Assembly (NCBI GenBank): GCA_024398055.1
Contig: CP073749.1
Span: 372,001 to 436,000 of the forward strand
DNA length: 64,000 nt
Source of the DNA: a bacterium SCSIO 12741
Lineage (GTDB): Bacteria; Bacteroidota; Bacteroidia; Flavobacteriales_G; Salibacteraceae
Reading direction: 5' to 3'
Numbering within the stretch: position 1 is the first letter of the stretch; each line of letters opens with the position of its first letter. The notes beneath the pieces were generated by a model, which saw nothing but the letters and a program-made list of their open reading frames with translations, had not been told where the DNA came from and searched no databases. Both the position numbers and the translations under genes were made by a program. Shown piece after piece: positions 8,631 to 18,000 of this stretch.

Positions 8631-9527
8631 ATGAGTTACTTTCTCACGGCCTGTTTGTACTACCTCGTGCTGTTTCCTATCAGCAGTCTCCCCATGAAGG
8701 TACTTTATGGCTTTTCCAACTTTTTGTTTTTCCTCATGTACCGGGTGGTAGGCTACCGAAGAAAGGTGGTTCAGATGAACCTTAGAAATTCCTTTCCCGA
8801 GAAATCGGACCAGGAACTTCAGGACATTGAAAAGAAATTCTACGAGCAGTTCTGTGACAACCTCATTGAAAGTGTAAAAGGATTGACCCTGAGTCCAGAG
8901 TTCATCAAAAAACGCATGGTTTGTCGCAATCCGGAATTACTCGACCGCTACTTTGAGCAAGGCAAGTCCGTGATTATTACTACCGGACACTACTACAGCT
9001 GGGAATGGTGGTTTCTCGCCATAGATATGCCGGTTAAGCACAAAATCGTATTAATCTATAAGCAATTGAGCAACGCCTATCTGGAAGGGAAACTAAAATC
9101 GGTTCGCTCTTCCTTTGGGCTACTGCCCCTGGCTTTTCAGGATGTAAGAGGCTTTTTTGCAGAAAAAGAAAATGGAAGCTTCGGTTACATTTTTGGAAGC
9201 GACCAGGCTCCTCATAAGGCCAACAAGGCGTATTGGGTTCATTTTCTAAATCAGGAAACTCCTGTGGCCTTTGGGGCGGAGAAGTTTGCCGTGGAAAAAG
9301 ACATCCCTGTTGTTTTTTGCCGAATCAATCGGCTGAAACGTGGCCACTTTGAGTTTGAATACCTCGATGTTTGCTCCGATCCTAAAGAAACCAACCATGG
9401 AGACATTACCAAGAAGTTTACCCTTCTGCTCGAGCAAACCATTCAACGAGATCCAGTAGGCTGGCTTTGGACCCATAAACGTTGGAAGCGGGAGAAACCG
9501 GAAGGAATGGACGTCCATTCTTTATAA
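8631..9527 (+). CDS. LpxL/HtrB-like lipid A acyltransferase
   Basis: This 298-residue protein belongs to the lysophospholipid/lipid A late acyltransferase family, which transfers a secondary acyl chain to the lipid A precursor at the inner membrane. It has an N-terminal membrane anchor (FLTACLYYLVLFPISS), a conserved entry motif (RRKVVQMNLRNSFPEKS), and the catalytic HX4E motif as GHYYSWEWW (His and Glu separated by four residues). Later family blocks FGSDQAP and TPVAFGAEKFA also fit, as does the C-terminal WLWTHKRWK. The length is typical of the family. A TTG at 8592 extends the frame by 13 residues, but it belongs to the predicted promoter and the ATG at 8631 gives a better N-terminus. In Bacteroidota the exact acyl position is unknown, so I give no symbol. 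Confidence 0.88.
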   Translation: MSYFLTACLYYLVLFPISSLPMKVLYGFSNFLFFLMYRVVGYRRKVVQMNLRNSFPEKSDQELQDIEKKFYEQFCDNLIESVKGLTLSPEFIKKRMVCRNPELLDRYFEQGKSVIITTGHYYSWEWWFLAIDMPVKHKIVLIYKQLSNAYLEGKLKSVRSSFGLLPLAFQDVRGFFAEKENGSFGYIFGSDQAPHKANKAYWVHFLNQETPVAFGAEKFAVEKDIPVVFCRINRLKRGHFEFEYLDVCSDPKETNHGDITKKFTLLLEQTIQRDPVGWLWTHKRWKREKPEGMDVHSL

Positions 9528-9720
9528 ATGGTTTCCGTCTCATTCTTTGAGTAGATTATTCCCTTTGTTACTTCTCTGTTGTCAGTGATCGTTTCACTCA
9601 GCTGTAACTGTATCCAACACATTAAAAACTGAATAATGGATTTGAAATGGATATGAAGCGCGTAGTTACAAACTACGCTTAGTTTTGGAAGGAATGGACG
9701 TTCATTCCTTGATTGAAGAG

Positions 9721-9769
9721 TAAAAAGAAAAGCCCCTTCAGTCAAGCTAGGCTCTTCCAAAGGGGCTTT
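9721..9769 (-). terminator. Rho-independent terminator of the chitinase gene
   Basis: A 10-bp inverted repeat (AAAGCCCCTT at 9729-9738 with AAGGGGCTTT at 9760-9769) is followed, on the minus strand, by TTCTTTTTA. It lies about 20 nt after the chitinase stop codon. Confidence 0.8.
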
Positions 9770-9790
9770 AGGATTAGGTTCTAATCGCGA

Positions 9791-12700
9791 TTAGGGAAAG
9801 TATACACGTTGATTAGAAAACTCACCTTGACGTCCAAGCATTCTAACGATATAAATACCGTGAAGACTGGAAGCATCAAAACTTTGAGTCACCGTATTCA
9901 ACTCCAACTTTTCTTGCATCACCACACGTCCATTCAAATCCAGAACAAACAGGTCGGCGAAAGTCTGATTCGCCTGCTCGTAGTTCACGGTCAAACGATG
10001 CTGAATAACGGCCACCCGGATAGCTTGCTCATCCTCTACATCATCCTGAACGGAGGAAACTACACCTGCAGAACGGGTTCCGGTAGAACAGTCGTCGATG
10101 TCAACCCATACAGAGTTTACTCCAGGTTCGTCGCCAGCATTGGCATACCATTGGTTTACCCATACATCACCATTGTGTACAACGGTATCGGCGTATCCAG
10201 TGGCGTAGATTACAGCGGCATCCCAAATGCGGTAGCCACATAACTTAGGCTCGGTAGAAGGATTACAGTAGAAATCAAATTTCCATCCTGTACTTACTCC
10301 AGGTGTATCGGTAGCTGCTAACCACCAGTCGTTGTGGTACACTTTGCCATCGTACTTCACATAGCTTCCGGCAGTGGCGTATACTTGAGGAACCCAGTTT
10401 GCAATGGTATCACAAGGAGAACCGGTGGTACTTGGCGCACTTACGCTAAAGCTTACGCTGGCGGTATCGGCCTTTCCAGTACTATCCGTAGCAATAGCAG
10501 TAAGGCTAAAGCTTCCGTAGGCTGCTGGAGTCCAACCGGCTGAATAACTGTTTCCAGAGGCCACAGCATTCAAGGTTTGCCCTCCAATCTGGAATTGCAC
10601 GGTAGCGAGATCACCGTCCGCATCGGTAGCAGTAGCTTGAAGATTAATGGACTGCAAACTGGCTTGTACCAAATCGGCACCGGCCAATGGGTAGCTGATG
10701 CCAACCACAGGTGCCTGGGAAGTGCTCACATTTTGAACGGTGAAGGTTACAACAGATGTACTACTTGCTCCATCGTTGTCGGTAGCTGTTACAGTTAAGG
10801 AGTAGTTTCCATACGCCGCTGGAGTCCAACTGGTGCTATATAGGCTACCTTGAGCTGACCCGGACAACGTTTGTCCATTGATCGCAAAATCCACAGAGGT
10901 TACCGCATCGTCATCGGTAACGGTTGCCACCAGGGTAATTGGGGCTAATGTAGCCGCAGTAATCACCGCTTGGTCCGCTGGAGAAACGCCACTGATAACT
11001 GGTGCCAGATTACCAGATGTTCCACAGTTCTGTACAAATTCCCAAACTTGGTTTACGCCAGGCTCTTCACCTGGATTCGCATACCATTTGTTTTTGTAAA
11101 TCTTGTTGTTGTGCGCTACTTGCTGATTAGGCGTTGGGTAAGCCAGGCTTGCATCCCAGGCAGCAATGCCCTCACATCCGGTAGAGGTAGACTCATCGAT
11201 AATGGTCACCTGAATACTGGCTGTAATAGAATCAGTTGCAGTGTAGGCAATAGCCTCTAAAGTATAAGTAGTAAAGGCACTTGGAGTCCAATCTACGGAA
11301 GCCGAGGTATAAGTCACTCCTTCCACGATGGTAGCCGTACTTAGGATCTCATTGTTAGGATCCATGAGGGTAATGGCTACAGGAACGGTGTCTCCTAAAG
11401 TGATGGCAATAGTACTGTTGTGTACCGGTGCCTGGAATGCGATTCCGGCTACATGGTTACACTCTTGGTAATCGATTTGGAAAGCGGGCATGTTGGCACA
11501 TCCCAACTCCAAAGGATTATCGGATCCGTCCAAGGCCATTCCTATACCAATAATGTCAGTATAGCGATCAAAGTGCGCAATACGGCCCAACACTTTTGCA
11601 TTTTCGGTTCCGCCGTTACACTCAATTCCACCGTTGATGATGTTCACAGTAGCTCCAAATCCCGGACGCAACCCACTCTGAATTTGAGCTGGGGTAGCAA
11701 CCCAATTACCTACCATTACGTCATGGCAAGATGGCTTAGGGTATTGCGGAGTCATCCAAAACCAAATGGCTGTTTGAAAGGCCAATACACCGTCAGAAGC
11801 AACCAAATCAGGATTGGACAGCAATACGTTTTTGTCTCCATACAGGAATTCACTCACTTGTCCGTAGTTGTAGTTCCAGCTCAACTGAATCGGTCCACGG
11901 CCGTGGTAAGACTTACCCGCAACAGCAGGATATTGGGCATTTCCGGCATCCACGTAACCAATGTTGTTGGTACCGGCATAACCTTGTTCCTCTTTGAAGT
12001 GAAGCCCCCAGGCATATTGTCCACCTGGTGCAGTAGGCCACCCGCCAGTAGTTTCCTGAGAAATGTTGGCCAAGAACGCCATCAAATCACGCTGCTTGGT
12101 TTCGAGAGAACCTGTGTTGGCAAAGTTTCCGTAGTCCACCACTTCGGTCATTATCTGAGCGGAATGCCCATCAAATCCAGCATCGTTGCGAATCACAGTA
12201 GTTACCCCAGTGGTTTTGTCCTTCCGGGTAATCTTGTACAAATTCGTAGCACATCTTCTTTCAAAAGTCACTTCAATATTGGCCATTTTACCCAAGGCTG
12301 AAATGAAGTTGTTGTAGCTGAAGAAGTCGTTTGTGATCACGTAGTTGTTGCCCACAAAACTTCCACCATGACGGTAAGGGAATAAACTATCCCACTGAGT
12401 AGCGGTAATCAAGGTTCCTGTTGGAGGAGTGGTCAATTGATTAACGCTAAAGGCTACGCTTTTCCGTAAAGTATCTCCTTTGGCATTGGCCGCTTCCACA
12501 GCCAGGGTGTAGTTTCCAAAAGCCGAAGGAACAAAGTCAAACGTATAATCGCTTCCCACTTGCTGAAAGCTCATGGCAGTATTGTTTACGGTAAATGCAG
12601 TGTATACGATACTTGAGCTGGTATCTTCGATGGACACAGCCATAGGAATGGTATCCAAGGCGGTTTGACTAATGACCTGACCATTGGCCGGGTTGTTAAT

Positions 12701-14281
12701 CACCACTTTCAAGTGAGATGCTGGTGGAGGGGTAATGGTTCCACCACCTAAAGTGTCTTTAGAAACAAATACACGGTTTAGTGCATTTACCAAAGGCGCT
12801 GAGGTACTTGGTGCATGAGGCAGTTTGTTGGAATAGGTTTGAGTAACCGTACCAGGAACCAAATCACCGAAGGCATGCCAGATGATTACACCACCAATAT
12901 TGTGGGTGTTCACATACTTGGCTTTTTCCTCAACGGATTGAACGTTGTCATAACTCAGAAAGTAGTTGCCCTTGGTTAGGTAAGGAACCTTGGCTTCATT
13001 ATCCCAGTGATAGGTCCAGCCATTGGCCGAATCGTTTTTGATGGCATAGTGTGTTGGAGTTCCATCAAAAGGTCCCCAATTGGTGTAATCGGCAGCCGTC
13101 ATCACCAATCCGTCAGGAGAGATGTTTTTAGACACTTTTACCGTTGGAGCATTCAACTGAGCACTTCCATTGGTGATTACACCACGCCCGTAAAAAGCAA
13201 CTCCCATGTTAATTTGACTTGGGTTTACGCCTTGAGATACGAGAAACTTAAAGGTACTGTCCCAAGACATTCCAGCTTCTTCCTCATTGGTGTAAGGATA
13301 CAACGGAGAATTGTGTCCGGCTTTGTTGCTCCACCCGCCATGCATGTCGTAAGTCATCATGTTGAAGTAATCCATGGTGGTGCTCAAGGCAGACCAGTTG
13401 AACCCGTTCAGTTTAACCGAGGAAGCATTAAATGCTGCCGTCAACAACTTGTTGGGGCCAATAGCAGCTCTGATTTCGGTCATCAAGGTTTGAAAGTTGG
13501 CGTAATCAGCGTTAGAACCGGTGAAGTTCATCCCACTGAATGCACCTGGAAACTCCCAGTCGATATCGATACCATCAAATCCCATGTTGATGAGCTTCTG
13601 GCAATCTTCTACAAACTTCTTTCTCTTGGCAGAATCAGCCGCCACATCAGGGAAGTGCTTAGACATACTCCATCCACCGATAGAGGCCATCAATTTCACG
13701 CCATTGTCGTGAGCCAGTTCCATTACTCCTTTGGCACCACCAGGCTTTGGCAATGACAAGGGGTAACTACCTGTTTCATTGGTCTGGGTATTAATCCACC
13801 CCGTTCCGTTCGGGTCACCTTTGTAGTGGTAGTCGCGGAATGCCCAGTAGTCAGCGTGTGTGGGTTGCTGATCCAGGTTTGTGGGCAAGTAGTGGATAAT
13901 CTGGATATCACCGTACAGCAACCAGTAGTCCCAGCTGGAGTAGGTATCGCTAAACAACAATTCCCCAGGCTGCTGGTCCACGCCCTGTTGGTGGATATTA
14001 GGATCCCGAAGGTCGCCACTATGCAAACTTCCGTCCACCGCTACTCCAAAGAAGGACCAGTTGAGCATGGTGTATTGGCTGTAATCTATGTTAAGTTGGT
14101 TGTAGAATCCTTTCGGCACTCCGTGGTTCGCTCCTTTCCAGGCATCCCACTGCGTGAAATAACCTATGACTTCCTTTTGGTGCTGATTCTTCGTGTATTG
14201 ATAGTTTGACGTTTGAGCACTTAACTGGGAAAATGCTAAAGTCAAAATCAACAAGAAGAGGTTTCTTGACCCCGTTGCCAT
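9791..14281 (-). CDS. Bimodular secreted chitinase (GH18 + GH19) with CBM5/12 domains and T9SS signal
   Basis: The protein is about 1496 residues long. From the ATG at 14281 it has a signal peptide (ATGSRNLFLLILTLAFSQLSAQ). A GH18 chitinase domain (about 36-485) has the catalytic motif DGIDIDWE (acid Glu near 243), the SIGGWS strand and the MMTYDMHG strand. An Ig-like linker (about 524-615) leads to a GH19 chitinase domain (about 624-918) with the catalytic Glu in ISQETTGGW (near 743) and the family signature SYHGRGPIQLSWNYNYG. Then come another Ig-like domain, a CBM5/12 chitin-binding domain (about 1036-1086), two Ig-like repeats (about 1093-1281), two more CBM5/12 domains (about 1289-1399; WVNQWYANAGDEPGV) and a T9SS type A sorting domain. 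GH18 retains and GH19 inverts configuration, so the modules attack chitin by different mechanisms. An upstream ATG at 14332 would add 17 residues. The gene stands alone between a terminator and a long leader region. Confidence 0.95.
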   Translation of the reverse strand: MATGSRNLFLLILTLAFSQLSAQTSNYQYTKNQHQKEVIGYFTQWDAWKGANHGVPKGFYNQLNIDYSQYTMLNWSFFGVAVDGSLHSGDLRDPNIHQQGVDQQPGELLFSDTYSSWDYWLLYGDIQIIHYLPTNLDQQPTHADYWAFRDYHYKGDPNGTGWINTQTNETGSYPLSLPKPGGAKGVMELAHDNGVKLMASIGGWSMSKHFPDVAADSAKRKKFVEDCQKLINMGFDGIDIDWEFPGAFSGMNFTGSNADYANFQTLMTEIRAAIGPNKLLTAAFNASSVKLNGFNWSALSTTMDYFNMMTYDMHGGWSNKAGHNSPLYPYTNEEEAGMSWDSTFKFLVSQGVNPSQINMGVAFYGRGVITNGSAQLNAPTVKVSKNISPDGLVMTAADYTNWGPFDGTPTHYAIKNDSANGWTYHWDNEAKVPYLTKGNYFLSYDNVQSVEEKAKYVNTHNIGGVIIWHAFGDLVPGTVTQTYSNKLPHAPSTSAPLVNALNRVFVSKDTLGGGTITPPPASHLKVVINNPANGQVISQTALDTIPMAVSIEDTSSSIVYTAFTVNNTAMSFQQVGSDYTFDFVPSAFGNYTLAVEAANAKGDTLRKSVAFSVNQLTTPPTGTLITATQWDSLFPYRHGGSFVGNNYVITNDFFSYNNFISALGKMANIEVTFERRCATNLYKITRKDKTTGVTTVIRNDAGFDGHSAQIMTEVVDYGNFANTGSLETKQRDLMAFLANISQETTGGWPTAPGGQYAWGLHFKEEQGYAGTNNIGYVDAGNAQYPAVAGKSYHGRGPIQLSWNYNYGQVSEFLYGDKNVLLSNPDLVASDGVLAFQTAIWFWMTPQYPKPSCHDVMVGNWVATPAQIQSGLRPGFGATVNIINGGIECNGGTENAKVLGRIAHFDRYTDIIGIGMALDGSDNPLELGCANMPAFQIDYQECNHVAGIAFQAPVHNSTIAITLGDTVPVAITLMDPNNEILSTATIVEGVTYTSASVDWTPSAFTTYTLEAIAYTATDSITASIQVTIIDESTSTGCEGIAAWDASLAYPTPNQQVAHNNKIYKNKWYANPGEEPGVNQVWEFVQNCGTSGNLAPVISGVSPADQAVITAATLAPITLVATVTDDDAVTSVDFAINGQTLSGSAQGSLYSTSWTPAAYGNYSLTVTATDNDGASSTSVVTFTVQNVSTSQAPVVGISYPLAGADLVQASLQSINLQATATDADGDLATVQFQIGGQTLNAVASGNSYSAGWTPAAYGSFSLTAIATDSTGKADTASVSFSVSAPSTTGSPCDTIANWVPQVYATAGSYVKYDGKVYHNDWWLAATDTPGVSTGWKFDFYCNPSTEPKLCGYRIWDAAVIYATGYADTVVHNGDVWVNQWYANAGDEPGVNSVWVDIDDCSTGTRSAGVVSSVQDDVEDEQAIRVAVIQHRLTVNYEQANQTFADLFVLDLNGRVVMQEKLELNTVTQSFDASSLHGIYIVRMLGRQGEFSNQRVYFP

Positions 14282-14332
14282 TTCATTTAAGAAAGGCCAG
14301 GATGCTTTTTTTTCAAGTGTGTTACCTATCAT

Positions 14333-14886
14333 AGTTAAAAATTTTGATGAATAAAGGATGCTGATACGCAGCCACTTAGAAGGAGGATTCGTTAAAAAGG
14401 GTGAAAGAAAACTTTCACTTCTTTAACATTTTGAGATGGTGATTTGCAAACTTTTTAGCGGATTCAGAGACCACGCTTCACAGCGAAATAATTTTGAGAC
14501 CGACCGGTTGGTTTTTAAGTGTGAATGGTCACAAAAAACGGATTTTCGGTTCGGTCAAATGGACTTTTTCTTGGATGAAATGCAAGAGCCAAAGTTGGGC
14601 ATTTGACAGTTTTTCTACCAAAAAATGACGAAATGAGAGGAAAAAACGCCTCTTTTTGATGAAAAATGAAACTAAATTGAAACTTTCTGATTGTCCCTTT
14701 TTCTATTCTAATGTAGAATTCAATAGAAGAAAGTGAATCCGTTTCCTGCTCATTGAGCCCATGCTTCTATATACCTCTTCATCGTCCTGAAAAAATAGGT
14801 TCAATTTTTTCGCTGCTTTCCTTGATTCCCTGCCCAATCTTTTCGAATCTTGCAGACCAAAAGTTACTCAGCTTATCCAAGACCTA
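14333..14886. other. Long divergent intergenic region upstream of the chitinase gene
   Basis: This 554-nt stretch has no convincing gene on either strand. It holds a perfect hairpin GTGAAAG-AAAA-CTTTCAC at 14401-14418, nested in a longer imperfect inverted repeat (GTTAAA at 14391-14396, TTTAAC at 14422-14427). It also holds a near-palindrome ACCGACCGGTTGGT at 14499-14512 and a weak AGAGG/CCTCT hairpin followed by T residues at 14636-14658. These may be control sites for the chitinase or for the gene starting at 14887; that is inference only. Confidence 0.5.
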
Positions 14887-15966
14887 ATGATGACTCAAAA
14901 AACAAAACCCACAATCCTATTTCAACTTGATATAGCTACAAAGGCAGCCCTTCTAATGGTGGTTATTCTCCTGGGGATGGCTCCGCTAAATACCCGTGCC
15001 GAAATCACTCCAGCCAGCGAAAACGAAAGCTTGGGACTACCTGGAGATAACTTAGACTTATATGCTACCCTGGACCTTTTTCAAAACTCAAAAACCATAG
15101 AAGAGTTTGAAGCCGCACTGAATAAAGAGGAGACCGGAATAAACAACCTGGACTTAAACGCAGACGGAGAGGTGGACTTCATCAAAGTGACTACTCAACA
15201 AGAAGACGACGATTTTGCCTTTGTACTTCAAGTAGATGTGCTGGAAAATGAGACGCAGGACGTGGCCGTCATTCTGGTGACCAAGGACAGCGAGGAAAAA
15301 GTAGATATTCAGCTCGTGGGAGATGAGGAGCTTTATGGAAAGGACTATGTGATTGAGCCCAAACCTGAGACCCCTGCGGTAACGGCCAATCCAGCCTACT
15401 CAGGTCCGGACACCGTGGTTGTGGAAAGTCAACCAGCCACCGTGGTTGTGTTGGAATCAGAACCCATTGTTCGTTACATCTATTCCCCAGTTTACGTTCC
15501 TTATATACCGCCTTATTATTATGGTTATTACCCTCCCTATTATCGCCCCTACCCGGTAGTTTCTTTTCATATTTACTTTGGCAGGACCCGACACTACCAC
15601 AACCGCTATTATGGTGGGCATCGCGGAGGAAACACGGTTATCATCAATAACAACCGTACCTACAACAATTACAGCGTAAACAAAAAGACCTCCAACACTG
15701 TGGTGCGCAACAAAAACGAAGGCAACTACAAAAGAGATCAAAGCCCCAATAAAGCACCACAGAAGATAGACAAGCCGAATAAGCCTAACAATCCCACTCC
15801 TCAGGCTCAGCCTAATCAGAAACCAAATGTTAACAAGGATAACCTCAAGGAGAACAAACCTAACACCCAAGCTAAAAAGCCAAATTCTAAACCCTCAAGT
15901 AAACCGGCGAATAAACCCAACAAAGCTCCAGCGAATAGAGCTAAGCCCAAAGGAGGAAGGAGGTAA
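14887..15966 (+). CDS. Exported hypothetical protein with Tyr/Pro-rich and Lys/Asn/Pro-rich tail
   Basis: I do not recognise a named family for this 359-residue protein. It starts with a membrane-targeting N-terminus (KAALLMVVILLGMAPLNTRA). An acidic folded region (about 40-175) contains an EF-hand-like DLNADGEVDFIKV segment and a DVAVILVTKDSEEKVDIQ strand pattern. Then comes a Tyr/Pro-rich stretch (about 200-235; YIPPYYYGYYPPYYRPYP), a His/Tyr/Gly segment, and a highly basic low-complexity tail of N, K, P and Q (about 255-359). The combination suggests an envelope or periplasmic protein whose tail may bind an anionic polymer (inference). The next gene starts about 50 nt downstream in the same direction and may be co-transcribed. 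Confidence 0.75.
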   Translation: MMTQKTKPTILFQLDIATKAALLMVVILLGMAPLNTRAEITPASENESLGLPGDNLDLYATLDLFQNSKTIEEFEAALNKEETGINNLDLNADGEVDFIKVTTQQEDDDFAFVLQVDVLENETQDVAVILVTKDSEEKVDIQLVGDEELYGKDYVIEPKPETPAVTANPAYSGPDTVVVESQPATVVVLESEPIVRYIYSPVYVPYIPPYYYGYYPPYYRPYPVVSFHIYFGRTRHYHNRYYGGHRGGNTVIINNNRTYNNYSVNKKTSNTVVRNKNEGNYKRDQSPNKAPQKIDKPNKPNNPTPQAQPNQKPNVNKDNLKENKPNTQAKKPNSKPSSKPANKPNKAPANRAKPKGGRR

Positions 15967-16015
15967 AAAAAGACTTCCGTATAAAATCCAAATCGATACA
16001 ATCAAGATTCGCTTA

Positions 16016-16828
16016 ATGATACCTAACAAGATTGCCATCCTCCTTATCCTGTTGTTCGTTGGCTCCTTTCAATGGACATCAGCACAAGAAAGTAAGGCCC
16101 TGACGAAAGAAGAACTGGCCAAAAAATTGGCGAACCCAATTGCCAGTTTAATCAGTGTTCCTTTTCAAAACAACATGGACTTGGGTATAGGCCCCAATAA
16201 TGGTTCAAGAAACACGCTAAATATTCAACCTGTTGTTCCCATCTCTCTGGGTGACAAAATGAACCTGATAACCCGATGGGTTCAACCCGTCATTTCCCAG
16301 TACGATATTTCCGGAGAAGGCACCTCTGAATTTGGCCTGTCGGATGCCGTGGTGAGTGCCTTCTTTAGCCCTACCCAATCGGCTGAAGGACTCACCTGGG
16401 GTGCTGGCCCTGTGTTTCTCGTTCCCACGGCAACCGATCAACTATTGGGTACCGAAAAATTCGGAGTTGGCCCTACAGCAGTTGCGCTCTACCAATCGAA
16501 TGGTTGGACCTTCGGAGGTTTGGTGAACCAAATTTGGAGTGTTGCTGGAAATGATAACCGCGGGGATGTCAATCAAATGTTTATTCAGCCCTTTATGACC
16601 TACAACTGGAAATCGGGAGCGGGAATCGGTGGTAATTTCGAAATCACTCAAAACTGGGAAACGAACAGCACCAATGCCTGGTTCAATCCTTTTGTAAATG
16701 CCATTACCAGCTTAGGAAATCAGAAGACTCAATTTTTGATTGGACCTCGATTCAACTTTACCTCATCAGGAGTTCCCAGTGCCGATTTTGGAGTGAGGGC
16801 TCAGTTGGTTTTTCTGTTTCCCAAATAG
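16016..16828 (+). CDS. Outer-membrane beta-barrel protein of the bacterial neuromedin U-like transporter family
   Basis: This 270-residue exported protein has a signal peptide (MIPNKIAILLILLFVGSFQWTSAQ) and family hallmarks: NPIASLISVPFQNNMDLGIGP, TLNIQPVVPISLGDKMNLI, LTWGAGPVFLVPTATD, and a C-terminal VRAQLVFLFPK strand. Databases often call the family neuromedin U, which has no functional meaning in bacteria; it is a predicted outer-membrane barrel of unknown substrate. The open frame extends back to 15827 inside the previous gene, but the ATG at 16016 starts exactly at the signal peptide. The short gap to the previous gene suggests a shared transcript. Confidence 0.82.
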   Translation: MIPNKIAILLILLFVGSFQWTSAQESKALTKEELAKKLANPIASLISVPFQNNMDLGIGPNNGSRNTLNIQPVVPISLGDKMNLITRWVQPVISQYDISGEGTSEFGLSDAVVSAFFSPTQSAEGLTWGAGPVFLVPTATDQLLGTEKFGVGPTAVALYQSNGWTFGGLVNQIWSVAGNDNRGDVNQMFIQPFMTYNWKSGAGIGGNFEITQNWETNSTNAWFNPFVNAITSLGNQKTQFLIGPRFNFTSSGVPSADFGVRAQLVFLFPK

Positions 16829-16923
16829 GCCAATTTCACCCAAACATTCCCTGCTCTTCCGATCAGTTTTCTGCCTTTATTCACGGGGATACTTCGTATC
16901 TTTACAAGGCCAAAACCTGATCT

Positions 16924-17964
16924 ATGAATAAGACCATAAGTCTCTCCAAAAACCTCTTCGGATTTGCTCTCCCCTTAAGCCTTTTGGGCGTTCTGGTTAT
17001 CCTTATGCGATCGTCTTTAATGAGCGATCACAACCACCTCGATCTGGCCATAACCATAGACCTGCTCCTCACCATTCCGCTGGTCTATTTTTTACTCATT
17101 CGTCGGACATCCATTCCCAAAACAACCGTGGTTCCCGTCATGGTTATTGGTATGTTCCTTGGGATTTACTTCTTACCCGAGGAGAATCAAACCTACCTGA
17201 AACTTTTCAAAACCTGGGCCCTTCCACTGATCGAATTCCTAGTGATTGGATTTGTTATCTACAAGGTGCGTCGAGGTATAAAAACCTACCGAGCTCAAAA
17301 GGGGACCACACCTGATGTATTCGATGCGCTTTTGCTCACCTCTCGAGAAATTCTTCCTTCCAGAGTAGCCGGACCCTTTGCCACTGAATTGGCAGTCATC
17401 TATTACGGCTTTATCCGATGGAGAAAGAGAACTTTAAACGCCGGCGAATTCAGCTACCACAAAAACAGTGGAACACCAGCCTTATTGGGAGCTGCCTTGT
17501 TTGTAATCGCCATTGAGACCACGACCTTTCACATTCTGCTTGAACGCTGGAGCATCTATGCCGCCTGGATTTTTTCAGGTTTGAGCATCTACTCCGGACT
17601 ACAGGTATTTGGCATTACCAAATCTCTGATGCAACGGCCGATTTCTATCCATGAGGATTCCCTCATATTGCGCTACGGAATCATGAGTCAGGTACAAATT
17701 CCATTGAATCAAATTGAAGCTCTCGAGCTTTCTCAGCAGTCCTTAAAAGAGGATAAATTGTGGTGTACCCTATCCCCTCTTGGTGAAGCAGAAAGCCATA
17801 ATCTGATTCTCCATCTCAAAGAAGAACATACCCTATCCGGCCTTTATGGGATCAAAAAGAAGTTTCAGGTTATTGCTTTTCATCTAGATGAACCCAAGGT
17901 TTTCAAACAGCAGCTGGAACAGGTTTGTGGATCACTCGAAATAAAGAATACCGAAAAGGCGTAA
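16924..17964 (+). CDS. Six-span membrane protein, function unknown
   Basis: This 346-residue inner-membrane protein has about six hydrophobic spans: LFGFALPLSLLGVLVIL, LAITIDLLLTIPLVYFLLI, TVVPVMVIGMFLGIYF, WALPLIEFLVIGFVIY, ALLGAALFVIAIETTTF and WIFSGLSIYSGLQVFGI. A cytoplasmic C-terminal region (about 235-346) contains a PH-like pattern (LILRYGIMSQVQIPLNQIEALELS) similar to bacterial PH domains fused to membrane proteins. I cannot name a family. A 7-of-8 match to the -7 consensus (TATCTTTA) lies shortly before the ATG. The next gene follows after 36 nt in the same direction. Confidence 0.75.
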   Translation: MNKTISLSKNLFGFALPLSLLGVLVILMRSSLMSDHNHLDLAITIDLLLTIPLVYFLLIRRTSIPKTTVVPVMVIGMFLGIYFLPEENQTYLKLFKTWALPLIEFLVIGFVIYKVRRGIKTYRAQKGTTPDVFDALLLTSREILPSRVAGPFATELAVIYYGFIRWRKRTLNAGEFSYHKNSGTPALLGAALFVIAIETTTFHILLERWSIYAAWIFSGLSIYSGLQVFGITKSLMQRPISIHEDSLILRYGIMSQVQIPLNQIEALELSQQSLKEDKLWCTLSPLGEAESHNLILHLKEEHTLSGLYGIKKKFQVIAFHLDEPKVFKQQLEQVCGSLEIKNTEKA

Positions 17965-18000
17965 AAATTATCTTGACCCTCTATAAATCAGACAATCTTT

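Noticed and set aside
11420-12301. 293-residue open frame on the plus strand, opposite the chitinase
   Set aside because: It lies entirely antisense to the GH19 module and has no domain, signal or start context; it is a by-product of codon bias.
13007-13756. 249-residue open frame on the plus strand, opposite the GH18 module
   Set aside because: Antisense to a clear catalytic domain, with Cys/His/Arg-rich composition typical of shadow frames.
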